The notes under the pieces: model-generated
Seen by the model: the letters and a program-made list of their open reading frames with translations, nothing else
Told to the model about the DNA's origin: nothing
Database searches by the model: none
Assembly (NCBI RefSeq): GCF_003814875.1
Contig: NZ_RKQF01000001.1
Span: 3,286,001-3,350,000, forward strand
From: Streptomyces sp. Ag109_O5-1
GTDB taxonomy: Bacteria > Actinomycetota > Actinomycetes > Streptomycetales > Streptomycetaceae
DNA: 64,000 nt
Direction: 5' to 3'
Shown: one piece after another, positions 1 through 7,957 of the stretch
Layout of the letters: each line of letters begins with the position of its first letter
Numbering within the stretch: position 1 is the first letter of the stretch
Translations under genes and position numbers: made by a program

Positions 1-145
1 GACCAGCCGTACCAGCGCCTCCGGTTGGACGTCCGGCACCCGCTCGGTGATGACGGGTGCGGCCGGCCGATGCAGTGGATCGAGCTCGGCGTTCGCGCCG
101 GGCGGCCCCTTCGGTGCGGGTGAGCGGGGCAGGGACGCGGAGATG
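1..145. other. Left-edge segment, coding direction unresolved
   Basis: The plus strand from base 1 is open to a TGA at 121-123 and has about 90% G/C at third positions, so it could be the last 40 codons of a gene entering from the left. The minus strand is also open across the segment in a frame reachable from a TTG overlapping the end of the sigma gene at 146. It reads as a proline-rich start followed by a plausible folded stretch. Neither reading matches a family I recognise, so only one can be true and I do not choose firmly. Confidence 0.3.
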
Positions 146-1015
146 TCAGGCGGCAAGCAGGCCCGTGCGGAGCTTGGTGAGGGTGCGGGCGATCACGCGG
201 GAGATGTGCATCTGCGACAGATTCAGTTCGCGGCCGATTTCCGCCTGGGTCATCTCCTGGCCGAAGCGCATCTCGATGATGGTCCGTTCCCGGTCGTCGA
301 GTTCCCGCAGCAGCGGGCCGAGCGTGTGCAGGTCCTCGAACAGGCCCAGGGCCGGGTCGACTTCGCCCATGATGTCCGCGTACTTGGGCCCGCCGTCGTC
401 GGTATCCTCGCCGGCCGGGGTGTCGATGGAGCCGGCGACATAACCGTTGGCGGCTACGACGCCCTCGATGACCTCGCCCTCGGTCAGGTCCAGGTGGGCG
501 GCGAGTTCCTTCACCGTGGGATTGCGGCCCAGCACCGCCGCCAGCGCCTCTTTGCTCTTGGCCAGGTCGACGCGGAGTTCCTGAAGGCGTCGTGGGACGT
601 GGACCGCCCAAGTGGTGTCACGGAAGAAGCGTTTGATGTCGCCGACGATGTAGGGGATCGCGAACGAGGTGAACTCGACCCCGCGAGACAGGTCGAACCG
701 GTCGATGGCCTTGATCAGACCGACCGTGCCGACCTGGATGACATCCTCCATCTCGCTGCTGCCCCGGTTGCGGAACCGGCGGGCCGCGAAGACCACCAGG
801 GACAGGTTCATCTCGATCAGGGTGTTGCGGGCGTACTGGTACTGACGGGTGCCCTCCTCCAGGACCTTCAGGTGGTCCAGGAACACCTTGGACAGCACAC
901 GCGCGTCCCGTGGAGCGACCTTTGCCCCGTCCTCGATCCACGGCAGGTCATCCATGGCTTCTCGGGTTCCCGAGCTACAGGCAGATGCTTCGGGGACGTT
1001 CACGGAGGACGTCAC
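146..1015 (-). CDS. SigB/SigF-family stress sigma factor
   Basis: This is a group 3 sigma-70 factor of the SigB/SigF/SigG type, 289 residues, which directs RNA polymerase to stress or developmental promoters. Visible parts are region 2 (about 60-130, with an IEMNLSLVVFAARRF stretch and the DVIQVGTVGLIKAIDRFD segment), region 3 (about 150-215) and a region 4 helix-turn-helix near the C terminus (MTQAEIGRELNLSQMHISR). The chosen start is a GTG preceded by AAGGCGGCACC. Its place beside Asp23 and gas vesicle genes fits general stress control. No anti-sigma partner of the RsbW type is visible beside it, although the left neighbour is cut off by the window edge. Confidence 0.9.
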   Translation of the reverse strand: MTSSVNVPEASACSSGTREAMDDLPWIEDGAKVAPRDARVLSKVFLDHLKVLEEGTRQYQYARNTLIEMNLSLVVFAARRFRNRGSSEMEDVIQVGTVGLIKAIDRFDLSRGVEFTSFAIPYIVGDIKRFFRDTTWAVHVPRRLQELRVDLAKSKEALAAVLGRNPTVKELAAHLDLTEGEVIEGVVAANGYVAGSIDTPAGEDTDDGGPKYADIMGEVDPALGLFEDLHTLGPLLRELDDRERTIIEMRFGQEMTQAEIGRELNLSQMHISRVIARTLTKLRTGLLAA

Positions 1016-1381
1016 GGTGCCGCCTTAGGTGGAAAGCAGGGTGAGCGTCTCCTGCCCGCCCCGACCGCATGCATGTCCGCGCGGGTCCACCCATCCGTCA
1101 GCGTCCGCAAATGTCCGGAATGGATACCGGAAGCCGTGCTGCCCGGGTATCCCGGGGTGCGCTGTGGGGGCAGTCCGCTCGCCGCGTCCCGAACAGGTCC
1201 GTTGAGCCCGGCTCCGCTACCGACTGCGGTCGCCGGGCGGAAGCCTTCCACAGATCCGCGATCCATCGGCCGGCGCAGAGCCCCGTCCCGGCACAGGGCC
1301 TGCCGGGCACCGGTGAGCATCGGCTCGATCGAGGGACTTTTGCCCGCCGATCGCACCGCTGACGGTCCGTGGGGGCGGCGC
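1016..1381. other. Intergenic, no gene seen (366 bp)
   Basis: No reading frame here shows consistent codon bias together with a ribosome binding site. It lies upstream of the sigma gene and downstream of the Asp23-like gene, both on the minus strand, so it probably holds the sigma gene promoter. I found no convincing GTTT-N15-GGGTAT element. Confidence 0.5.
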
Positions 1382-1750
1382 TCACGGCTCGTCGTACCGG
1401 GCGGCGATGCGGGTCACGGTGACCGTGACGGTGACCGGTTCCGGGGCGGCGAGACGGGAGATGACGGCGGTCCGCACCCGGCCGTGCACGGTGCGGGCGA
1501 CGTCCACCGCCCGCCGGCCCTCGGCGAGGACGCAGCGCACCTCGATGTGCCATCCCGAGCCGTCCGGCGCCCGCTCGGCGCGGACGCCTGCCTCGGGCGG
1601 CGTGCGGTGGGATGCGGGGTGCGTCCGGGTGGACGCGGCGGCTGCCGCGAGGCGGTGGGCGAGTCGGGGTTGCAGGCCGGTCACTCCGGGAACCCCGAGG
1701 GCTGCCTCGGCCGCGACGCCGAGGAGCGCGGTCGGGTCGACGGTGGTCAT
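1382..1750 (-). CDS. Small Asp23/Gls24-related protein
   Basis: A 122-residue protein resembling the compact Asp23/Gls24 fold. A helical N-terminal half (VAAEAALGVPGVTGLQPRLA) is followed by beta-rich stretches including WHIEVRCVLAEGRRAVDVARTVHGRV and a VTVTVTVTRIAA strand. The ATG overlaps the TGA of the upstream gene (ATGA), which indicates translational coupling as the third gene of the ECF sigma operon. Asp23-family proteins assemble at the membrane in envelope stress. No catalytic residues are expected and none are seen. The family call is moderate because the protein is short and diverged. Confidence 0.65.
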   Translation of the reverse strand: MTTVDPTALLGVAAEAALGVPGVTGLQPRLAHRLAAAAASTRTHPASHRTPPEAGVRAERAPDGSGWHIEVRCVLAEGRRAVDVARTVHGRVRTAVISRLAAPEPVTVTVTVTRIAARYDEP

Positions 1751-2424
1751 CACGCACCCCCACCAGTCCGGATGCCGGCACCAGGGTGCGGCGGCCACGG
1801 CTCCAGTACGTCGACCACGGAGATGTCGACGGCCGTCACGGCGAGCCCCAGATCCTGACCGGCCGAGTGGAGGATCGCTCGCCGCACCTGATGAACGCGC
1901 TCGGGCAGCGGACGGTCGAGCATGGCGACCAGGGTCATGGTCACCCGGATGTCGGTGCCCTCGCCCGCAGATGTGAGCCGGCAGGTCGCGGCCCTCGCAC
2001 CGGGGACTCCGTCCGCTGCCTGCCGCAGTGCTTTCGCCGCGGCGCTCTCGGTGATCCGCAGGTCCCGGTCCGGGTCGGCCAGGGGCAGCAGCCGTCCCAG
2101 CCCGACCTCCGTCCTGACGGCGTTCATGACGCGGTCGGCGAGTGCGTGCAGTCCGGGAGGGTCCACGGCGCGTAGCGCCCGGGTGGCCGCGTTCACCGTG
2201 GCCAGTCCCTCGGCGGCCTCGCGGCAGTGCGGGCAGGACACGGTGTGCGGGTCCGCGGCCGGCGCCTCGTCCTGGGCCTGTTCCCAGACCCGGCTGAGGA
2301 GGCGGCCGCAGGGCAGCGCCTGGTCCCCCGGGAACGGCAGCACGTCGGCGGCGGCCGATCCGGTGCGGGGTCCGTCGGCTTCCGGCGGTTCGGGGGGTCG
2401 TGTGTGCGGGTCGTCTAGCGCCAT
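1750..2424 (-). CDS. Zinc-finger/Asp23-like fusion, candidate anti-sigma
   Basis: A 224-residue protein with two parts. Residues about 40-90 carry HTVSCPHC, an H-x3-C-x2-C pattern like the zinc-binding anti-sigma (ZAS) motif, in a helical context. The remainder (about 100-215) resembles Asp23/Gls24, ending in VTAVDISVVDVLEP. There is no transmembrane segment. The start ATG lies inside the end of the ECF sigma gene, a 10-bp overlap, which is the usual arrangement of a cognate anti-sigma. The inferred role is a soluble, possibly redox-sensitive regulator of that sigma factor that also joins Asp23 assemblies. The anti-sigma role is not proven by sequence. Confidence 0.65.
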   Translation of the reverse strand: MALDDPHTRPPEPPEADGPRTGSAAADVLPFPGDQALPCGRLLSRVWEQAQDEAPAADPHTVSCPHCREAAEGLATVNAATRALRAVDPPGLHALADRVMNAVRTEVGLGRLLPLADPDRDLRITESAAAKALRQAADGVPGARAATCRLTSAGEGTDIRVTMTLVAMLDRPLPERVHQVRRAILHSAGQDLGLAVTAVDISVVDVLEPWPPHPGAGIRTGGGA

Positions 2425-2990
2425 GGGCCCATCGCCTCCTGGAGGGATCGGCGTGCCCGGAACAGTCTGCCGCGCACTGTCGGCTCGCTGGTCCGCGTCA
2501 TGTGGGCTATCTCCCTGTAGGGCAGGCCCTGCACCTCCCTCAGGATCCAGCAGATCCGCTGCCCGGCGTCCAGTTCGGCGAGCGCGCGGGTCAGGGCGAC
2601 GGTGGCCGCGTCCCGCTCGGCGGACCGGTCGGGCTGGCTCCACGCGTCGCCCGCCACGGGTTCGACGACGGTGTTCAGGGAGAGGGGCGACAGCCGGCGC
2701 CGGCGCATGGTCAGGCAGCGGTTGACGGTGATCCGGTACATCCAGGTACGGAACTCCGCGCTGTGGCGGTATTCCGGAAGTCGCCGCCAGGCGCTGACGA
2801 AGGCGTCCTGGACGGCGTCCTCGGCATCCTGGGGGTTGCCGAGCATGCAACAGGCCAGGGTCAGGAGGGACCGGCTGTGCCGTCGGACGAGAACGGCGAA
2901 GGAGTCCTCGTCCCCCTCGGCCGCCCGTACGGCCAGCAGTCCGTCCGGCAGGTCGCATTCCAGCCGTGGCGAAGCGGTGCGTTCGATCAT
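2415..2990 (-). CDS. ECF RNA polymerase sigma factor
   Basis: A 191-residue extracytoplasmic function sigma factor. Region 2 (about 20-90) has FAVLVRRHSRSLLTLACCMLGNPQDAEDAVQDAF and the promoter-melting segment FRTWMYRITVNRC. Region 4 (about 130-185) has the LPYREIAHMTRTSEPTVRGRLFRARRSL helix-turn-helix. The start is the ATG with GGGAG seven bases upstream; a longer in-frame start adds only an unconserved extension. It heads an operon with two Asp23-like genes and diverges from a second Asp23 operon, so both sets may form its regulon. Confidence 0.9.
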   Translation of the reverse strand: MIERTASPRLECDLPDGLLAVRAAEGDEDSFAVLVRRHSRSLLTLACCMLGNPQDAEDAVQDAFVSAWRRLPEYRHSAEFRTWMYRITVNRCLTMRRRRLSPLSLNTVVEPVAGDAWSQPDRSAERDAATVALTRALAELDAGQRICWILREVQGLPYREIAHMTRTSEPTVRGRLFRARRSLQEAMGPWR

Positions 2991-3039
2991 GACAACTCCC
3001 GCACAGGGCTCGGAACGTGCAGGTACCCACACAGAGTCA

Positions 3040-3055
3040 TGTGATGCACATCACA
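3040..3055. promoter_or_regulatory. Crp-like palindrome between two Asp23 operons
   Basis: TGTGATGCACATCACA matches the Crp/FNR consensus TGTGA-N6-TCACA exactly, with 7-bp arms. It sits 50 bp before the ECF sigma start codon and 93 bp before the divergent Asp23 gene. It could therefore control both transcripts through Streptomyces Crp or a relative. This is motif evidence only. Confidence 0.55.
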
Positions 3056-3147
3056 CACGATGGCTGTGAGAAGTACGCCGCCACGTGTGTCCAACGTTTC
3101 GACGGCACCGCACAGGTGTCTCCCACTGACCAATCGAGGCGACCGCC

Positions 3148-3636
3148 ATGACGGACAACATCACCAGCGTCAGCGGGGGCGGCCGGGCCGATGCGGGCGT
3201 GAGCGCGCTGAAGGGCCGTACCGGGGCCGGGGCTCCGGCCGAGACACGGGGGAAGACCACCATCGCGGACGGCGTGGTGGCCAAGATCGCGGGCATGGCC
3301 GCCCGTGAGGTACCGGGAATCCACAGCCTGGGTGCGGGCATGGCCCGCGCCTTCGGGGCCATGCGGGAACGCGTCCCCGGTGGTGGCGGCGGCGGTGTCA
3401 CGCGCGGAGTGAAGGTCGAGGTCGGCGAGCGGCAGGCCGCCGTGGACCTGGATGTCGTCGTCGAGTACGGCGTCTCCATCGTCGACGTCGCCGGCGGCGT
3501 ACGCACCAACGTGATCAGCGCCGTGGAGCGGATGACGGGACTGGAGGTCGTCGAGGTGAACATCGTCGTCGACGACGTCCACCTCCCCGACGACGAGGAG
3601 GGGCCGACCGAACCGGACGAGGGCCGGGTGCGGTGA
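3148..3636 (+). CDS. Asp23/Gls24 envelope stress protein
   Basis: A 162-residue Asp23/Gls24 family protein. The family core runs from about residue 30 to 150: TTIADGVVAKIAGMAAREVPGI, then a glycine-rich loop, then KVEVGERQAAVDLDVVVEYGVSI and LEVVEVNIVVDDVHLP. It is the first gene of the plus-strand Asp23-DUF6286-AmaP operon. Asp23 proteins polymerise beneath the membrane and are anchored by AmaP, which is encoded four genes downstream, consistent with a complete module. The glycine run (residues 75-81) lies between the two conserved halves. Confidence 0.9.
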   Translation: MTDNITSVSGGGRADAGVSALKGRTGAGAPAETRGKTTIADGVVAKIAGMAAREVPGIHSLGAGMARAFGAMRERVPGGGGGGVTRGVKVEVGERQAAVDLDVVVEYGVSIVDVAGGVRTNVISAVERMTGLEVVEVNIVVDDVHLPDDEEGPTEPDEGRVR

Positions 3637-3717
3637 CCGCTGCCGTGACCACCGCCGTGTCCTCGGGCATCAGCGGGTGATCACGGCGACACGGACGCTC
3701 GTGAGACGGGTGAGTGC

Positions 3718-3888
3718 ATGATGAACGCAGCGACGACGGGCCTCGCGGCCGGCATGGCCCTGGGCTTCGCCGGTTACTTCGGCGGCTTCTGGGCATTCCT
3801 GCTCGTTCTCGTCCTGGGGGCGGCGGGGCTGATCGTCGGCCTCGCCGTGCAGGGCGACCTCGACCTCCATACGCGGAGGCAGCGGTGA
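3718..3888 (+). CDS. Small membrane protein in Asp23 operon
   Basis: A 56-residue protein with one long hydrophobic stretch rich in Gly, Ala, Leu and Phe (about 8-45; GFAGYFGGFWAFLLVLVLG), probably two closely packed membrane helices, and a short charged tail ending in RRQR. ATG codons at 3718 and 3721 are both possible. Its TGA overlaps the GTG of the next gene (GTGA), so the two are co-translated. Streptomyces Asp23 operons often carry such a small hydrophobic gene. No enzymatic role is implied. Confidence 0.75.
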   Translation: MMNAATTGLAAGMALGFAGYFGGFWAFLLVLVLGAAGLIVGLAVQGDLDLHTRRQR

Positions 3889-4298
3889 ACACCCGGCCCC
3901 ATGGCCCGTCCTTCGGCGAAGGGTCCGGCCCACCGGCACGGGCCCGCGGCCTGCCGCCCCCGGCCGAGCGGGGCGCCACCGTCATACCGGACCGGGTGGT
4001 CGCCCGTATCGCCGCCCAGGCCGCCCGCACGGCCCAGTCCCGGCGCGCCGCCGTACCGCCCGACCGGGACGGACCGGCGGCGCCCGCCGCCTCCGCGGCC
4101 ACCCGTACCGGATCGGTACGCCTGCACCTGGCCATGGACCTGCCCTATCCCGCCGACATCCCCCGGATCGGCGAACGGATACAGCAGGACGTCGCCGAAC
4201 GGGTGGCTCAACTGACCGGTCTGAAGGTACGAGAGGTCACGCTCACGGTCCGGCGGCTGGTGACCGCCGCCGGCGCGAACCGGGGACGGGTCCGGTGA
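3885..4298 (+). CDS. Asp23/Gls24-like protein
   Basis: A 137-residue Asp23-like protein. A disordered Pro/Ala/Arg-rich N terminus (1-30) precedes GATVIPDRVVARIAAQAAR, which matches the start of the Asp23 core. The C-terminal half has SVRLHLAMDLPYPADIPRI and LTGLKVREVTLTVRRLV, the typical ending. The GTG start overlaps the stop of the small membrane gene. A Pro/Ala linker replaces part of the core found in the first Asp23 gene. It probably forms mixed assemblies with that protein. Confidence 0.8.
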   Translation: MNTRPHGPSFGEGSGPPARARGLPPPAERGATVIPDRVVARIAAQAARTAQSRRAAVPPDRDGPAAPAASAATRTGSVRLHLAMDLPYPADIPRIGERIQQDVAERVAQLTGLKVREVTLTVRRLVTAAGANRGRVR

Positions 4299-4350
4299 GC
4301 CGCTCCGTGACCGGTGCCACCGGTCACACCACGCAGGAAGGAGGACCGGA

Positions 4351-5064
4351 ATGACATCCGATGACCCGGCCCCTCCCACCCACAGCACCACGCCGTCCGC
4401 GCACCCCGCCACGGTGCCGCTGACAAAGGAGCCCGAGGAGCCGAGGGAGCAGCCGGCAGAGCCCGGTCCACCCGAACACGACGTGCTCCCACCGAACCTG
4501 ACGGCCGGTGAGCACGACAGAGGGCACCGAAGCCACCGGCCGTGGTCCGCGCGCCGTCTTCCGGCCGCACTGGTGGCCGCGCTGGTTCTCGTGGCGGCGG
4601 GCGCGGCACTGGTCGACGTCGTCGCCGTACGGGCGGGACGCCCTGCGGCAGCCTGGCGCCGACACCTGGCCGACGAACTGGCCACCCGCCCGGTGGACGA
4701 CGTGTGGATGCTCACGGGAGCCGCCGTGGCGGCCGCCGTCGGCGTCTGGTTGATCGTGCTGGCCCTCACTCCCGGCCTGCGCCACTGGCTGCCCCTGCGC
4801 TCCCCCGCGCCCGGGCTGCGGGCCGCGCTGGACCGGGACGGCGCCGCCGATCTGATTCGCGACGCCGCCATGCGGGTACCCGGGGTCGGCAAGGCTCGCA
4901 TCCGGGTGCGCCGCCATCGGGTCAAAGCCCGCGCGGACGTCCGTTTCCGCGACCCCCGGCAGGTGAAGGACGACCTGACCGCCGTCCTCGACGACGAGCG
5001 CGGCCAACTCGCCCTCGCCCGCCCTCCCCGCATCGTCGTACGGGTACGGCGACGCACCGACTGA
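4351..5064 (+). CDS. DUF6286 membrane protein of Asp23 operon
   Basis: A 237-residue protein with a long disordered acidic/Pro-rich cytoplasmic N terminus (1-55), then two membrane helices (about 62-85, LPAALVAALVLVAAGAAL, and about 125-147, LTGAAVAAAVGVWLIVLAL). The C-terminal domain (160-237) has GAADLIRDAAMRVPGVGKARIRV, resembling an Asp23/AmaP-type alpha-beta unit. It matches the DUF6286 family that accompanies Gls24/AmaP genes in actinomycetes. The RBS is AGGAAGGAGG ahead of the ATG. It probably tethers Asp23 oligomers to the membrane. Confidence 0.8.
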   Translation: MTSDDPAPPTHSTTPSAHPATVPLTKEPEEPREQPAEPGPPEHDVLPPNLTAGEHDRGHRSHRPWSARRLPAALVAALVLVAAGAALVDVVAVRAGRPAAAWRRHLADELATRPVDDVWMLTGAAVAAAVGVWLIVLALTPGLRHWLPLRSPAPGLRAALDRDGAADLIRDAAMRVPGVGKARIRVRRHRVKARADVRFRDPRQVKDDLTAVLDDERGQLALARPPRIVVRVRRRTD

Positions 5065-5095
5065 CCGAAATCCCAGCAGCACCGGAGCCCGCACC

Positions 5096-5704
5096 ATGAC
5101 GCCGCAACCCGTAGTCAACCGCAGTCTGCTGGCCCTCGCCGGGCTGGTACTGCTCGGCGGCGGTCTGCTGATCCTCTCCGCCGGGCTCGACATCTACCGG
5201 CGACACGATCTGGTGCCGCCCGCCGGCTGGCCCCTGACCACCCCGGACGACGTCCTGCTCGGCTCCGCCGACCGGGCCCGCTGGAGCAGCCAGGGCTGGT
5301 GGTGGTGGCCCGCGGTCATCGCCGCCCTCGTCCTCGTCGTCCTGCTCGCCCTGTGGTGGCTGCTCGCCCAACTGCGCCGACGCCGCCCCGGAGCACTGCC
5401 CGTCGGCGGCACACCCCCGCAGGAAGGCATCGAGCTGCTCGACCGCGCGCTCAGCGACGCGATCGCCGCCGAAGCCGGTGCCCTGCCAGGCGTGGAGCAT
5501 ACGGCCGTACGCATCACCGGCCGCCCCGCCCACCCCCTCACCCGCGTCGGACTCACTCTCACCTCTCAGGCGGCACCCGGCACCGTCCTCGATGCCCTGT
5601 GCGAAGGCCCGCTCCGCACCGCCCGTCGGTCCACCGGCTCCTCTCACCTGCCCACCGAGGTCCGCCTTCAGGTCGCCGGCCACAAACCGCACCGCACGGA
5701 GTAA
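5096..5704 (+). CDS. amaP: AmaP, alkaline shock membrane anchor
   Basis: A 202-residue homologue of AmaP, the anchor that holds Asp23 at the membrane. Two membrane helices are visible (about 10-31, LLALAGLVLLGGGLLILSAG, and about 69-92, WWPAVIAALVLVVLLALWWLL), separated by an extracytoplasmic loop. The soluble C-terminal domain has EGIELLDRALSDAIAAEAGALPGVEHTAVRI and ends in a basic tail. It is the fourth large gene of the operon, 31 bp after the DUF6286 gene. Confidence 0.85.
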   Translation: MTPQPVVNRSLLALAGLVLLGGGLLILSAGLDIYRRHDLVPPAGWPLTTPDDVLLGSADRARWSSQGWWWWPAVIAALVLVVLLALWWLLAQLRRRRPGALPVGGTPPQEGIELLDRALSDAIAAEAGALPGVEHTAVRITGRPAHPLTRVGLTLTSQAAPGTVLDALCEGPLRTARRSTGSSHLPTEVRLQVAGHKPHRTE

Positions 5705-5792
5705 GGAGAAGACCACCCACCCCCGTGTCACACCTTCTTACGGTCTCTCGCCGTTCGCTGAGGCGCTGGCACCACTCCCCCATGGAGAAACC

Positions 5793-5948
5793 ATGATCAT
5801 CCTCGGCATCATTCTGCTCGTCGTCGGCTTCGTCACCGGGATATCCATCCTGTGGACCATCGGCATCATCCTGGCGGTCATCGGAGCCGTCCTGTGGATC
5901 GTCGGCGGGATGGGACACGCCGTCGCCGGTCGACGCCACTACTGGTGA
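5793..5948 (+). CDS. DUF6131-like 51-residue membrane peptide
   Basis: A 51-residue, almost wholly hydrophobic protein with two membrane helices (IILGIILLVVGFVTGISIL and a second from about 22 to 44), ending GRRHYW. It matches the small DUF6131 proteins common in Streptomyces. The ATG has GGAGA seven bases upstream. It lies 88 bp beyond amaP and just before a terminator hairpin, so it is probably the last gene of the operon. Function unknown. Confidence 0.75.
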   Translation: MIILGIILLVVGFVTGISILWTIGIILAVIGAVLWIVGGMGHAVAGRRHYW

Positions 5949-5980
5949 TCGCCCACGAGGTACCCCTCTGACCCGCAGTG

Positions 5981-6016
5981 CAGCGCCCGACTCGGCTTCG
6001 GTCGACTCAGGCGCTG
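5981..6016. terminator. Hairpin between convergent amaP operon and gvpK
   Basis: CAGCGCC pairs with GGCGCTG around a 22-base loop that can fold further. It sits in the 100-bp gap between convergent genes, the expected place for a bidirectional terminator. No U-tract follows, which is usual in Streptomyces. Confidence 0.5.
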
Positions 6017-6048
6017 TCTCGTGTTCGGCCCTCGAGAGTCACCGGGGT

Positions 6049-6459
6049 TCAGTCGGAGGGCGGAAGCAATGTGCCCAGCGGCCCGAGGTCCAGGTTGAGG
6101 TCCTCCATGGTCAGTCCGTACTGGGCGCACAGGTCGCTCATGCGGTCGTGGAGGAGCATGAGTGTCACGCCCAGGCGTTCTTCCTGTTCGTCGGTGAGGT
6201 CTCCCTGGTCGACGCGGTGCAGGGCCTGTCGTTCCATGAGCTGGCGCAGCAGTTCCACAAGGGTGAGGACGAGCCTGAGGAGGTCCCGTTCGACGGTGTC
6301 GCGGTCGGAGCTGATCCGCCGGGCCGGGGAACGCGGGCCCTTTCCGGCCGGCGGGTCCAGGTCGCGTGGGGCGGCGGGCAGCAGCCGGAAGGCGCGGGCG
6401 GCGGCCTCCGCGACTTCGTCGGCGCGGGACGGCGGCCGGTTCTCACCTTCGGCTGTCAT
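6049..6459 (-). CDS. gvpK: Gas vesicle protein GvpK
   Basis: A 136-residue GvpK homologue. The family core is present: DTVERDLLRLVLTLVELLRQLMERQALHRVD, then DEQEERLGVTLMLLHDRMSDL, then YGLTMEDLNLDLGPLGTLL. It is the last gene of the minus-strand gvp operon and overlaps gvpS by 17 bp. GvpK is required for proper vesicle assembly. A decayed copy of the same C terminus lies at 14101-14247. Confidence 0.93.
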   Translation of the reverse strand: MTAEGENRPPSRADEVAEAAARAFRLLPAAPRDLDPPAGKGPRSPARRISSDRDTVERDLLRLVLTLVELLRQLMERQALHRVDQGDLTDEQEERLGVTLMLLHDRMSDLCAQYGLTMEDLNLDLGPLGTLLPPSD

Positions 6460-6691
6460 GGTCGCCGCCTTGCAGCGGGCCGGTGCTCGTCCATGGTGAG
6501 GGGTTCTGCTCGCTGATGGAAACGATCAGGGCGCGCAGTGAGACACGGACCAGATCGATGTCCGCGATGGACAGCACGACGTCACCGGTGAGGACGACCC
6601 CACCAGTCAGCAGCCGGTCCAGCAGATCGATGAGAGCGACCTGCCGCTGAGGCAGGCGCTCCGCTTCGGATGGCGGGTCGGGCGTGCTCAC
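6443..6691 (-). CDS. gvpS: GvpS-like protein (GvpA family)
   Basis: An 82-residue protein of the GvpA/J/S family. It holds the conserved amphipathic unit RQVALIDLLDRLLTGGVVLTGDVVLSIADIDLVRVSLRALI. A GTG start is chosen because it overlaps the gvpL stop (GTGA). In Streptomyces gvp operons gvpS sits between gvpL and gvpK, exactly as here. It probably acts in vesicle nucleation or as a minor shell component. Confidence 0.88.
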   Translation of the reverse strand: MSTPDPPSEAERLPQRQVALIDLLDRLLTGGVVLTGDVVLSIADIDLVRVSLRALIVSISEQNPSPWTSTGPLQGGDHDSRR

Positions 6692-7518
6692 GGAAGGGCT
6701 CCCTCCGCGGTACCGCCGGATTCGCCGGGTGGCGTGGCGAAGGAGTACGGAGCCCAGGGGCCGGTGGCCTCGACCCGTACCCCGTCCAGCCCGTCGGCGG
6801 CATGCGTCACGTCGGCCAGGAAGTCGTCGCAACGGTTCAGGGGCACAAGGTAGGCGTCATTGACCACGTTCTCGCCGGCGCGGGCGGCGCTGCCGGCCGC
6901 TTCGGCGACAAAGCCCTGTTGTACGCGGTGCCGTACCCGGTCGGAGGCGTGCTTGCGGCCTGCGGTCTCCACCCGCTCGGCGGCCTGCTGCGCAGCCTGG
7001 TAGACGGTGTCGCGCACACTTTGCTGCTGCCGGCGGTTCCGCAGATAGGCGCGCCCGGGGGGCAGGTCCGCCGCGGGAACGGCCGGGGCCGCGGGGACCT
7101 CGGACGGCTCGGCATAGATCTTGACCCCCCACTCGACCTGTCCGGAGAGCCGGGCCAGGCGTTCGGCGAACACGGTCCGCCCGGCTTCCAGGACCACCCG
7201 GGCCCGCTGGTCGTCGAGGTAGACGGTCGCCAGGCGCAGGGGAAGGACGGTGGTGCGCTCGGCCAGGGCCTCGATGACGCCGTGGTGGGCGCGGGCCACC
7301 GCCTCCAGCCATTCCAGGTCCTCGAGATGCTGTTTGAGAGCGTCCTCCCTGAAGTCCTGCGCCTGCACATGACTCACCACGAGCCCCAGCTGATCGTCGC
7401 CGGCTTCGGTGACGAGCCCGACCGGGGCGTCGGCGACGCCCCGGAGCGGCGCGGCCGCCTCCTGCAGTCCCTCGACGGCGCGTACCACCGCATACGCGTA
7501 GGTCAGCAGGTCACTCAT
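6688..7518 (-). CDS. gvpL: Gas vesicle protein GvpL (GvpL/F family)
   Basis: A 276-residue GvpL/GvpF family protein. It starts with MSDLLTYAYAVVRAVEG, typical of the family's first alpha-beta domain. Conserved LPLRLATVYLDDQRARVVLE follows, then VEWGVKIY, and the C-terminal GPWAPYSFATPP is the family's signature ending (GPWPPYSF). The start lies inside the end of gvpJ. GvpL/F proteins form nucleation complexes with minor Gvp proteins. Confidence 0.92.
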   Translation of the reverse strand: MSDLLTYAYAVVRAVEGLQEAAAPLRGVADAPVGLVTEAGDDQLGLVVSHVQAQDFREDALKQHLEDLEWLEAVARAHHGVIEALAERTTVLPLRLATVYLDDQRARVVLEAGRTVFAERLARLSGQVEWGVKIYAEPSEVPAAPAVPAADLPPGRAYLRNRRQQQSVRDTVYQAAQQAAERVETAGRKHASDRVRHRVQQGFVAEAAGSAARAGENVVNDAYLVPLNRCDDFLADVTHAADGLDGVRVEATGPWAPYSFATPPGESGGTAEGALP

Positions 7519-7918
7519 CGCGAGCACTTCCCCGGCGACGGCCGCCTGTGATCCGGGGCGCTTCCTCCCCCGTGGGGAGGGCGTCGCCCTGGCGGAGAGC
7601 ATCGATCTCGGCCCGCAACCGGCGGTTCTCCTCGGCCAGTGACCGATCGCCCCTGGCCCGGGAGGAGAGCGCGGGGTCGTGCTCCCACCAGTCGATGCCC
7701 ATTTCCTTCGCCTTGTCGACGGAGGCGACCAGGAGGCGCAGTTTTATGGTCAACAGCTCGATGTCGAGAAGGTTGATCTGGATGTCGCCCGCGATGACGA
7801 TGCCCTTGTCGAGTACCCGTTCAAGGATGTCGGCGAGATTGGCGGAGGAGCCCTGCCCATAGGGCGGTGCCGCTCGGGACGGGTACGAACCAAGCCTGTT
7901 GGCCAGGGGTTCAGTCAC
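7511..7918 (-). CDS. gvpJ: Gas vesicle protein GvpJ (GvpA family)
   Basis: A 135-residue GvpA-family minor protein. The conserved segment is NLADILERVLDKGIVIAGDIQINLLDIELLTIKLRLLVASVDKAKEMGIDWWE. A charged coiled-coil-like tail (EENRRLRAEIDALRQ) follows and distinguishes it from the shell protein GvpA. The start is GTG. It overlaps gvpL by 8 bp. Confidence 0.9.
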   Translation of the reverse strand: MTEPLANRLGSYPSRAAPPYGQGSSANLADILERVLDKGIVIAGDIQINLLDIELLTIKLRLLVASVDKAKEMGIDWWEHDPALSSRARGDRSLAEENRRLRAEIDALRQGDALPTGEEAPRITGGRRRGSARDE

Positions 7919-7957
7919 GGTTGCGGCCTCGAATTCCCTCGTGCCGGATCAGGAGTG

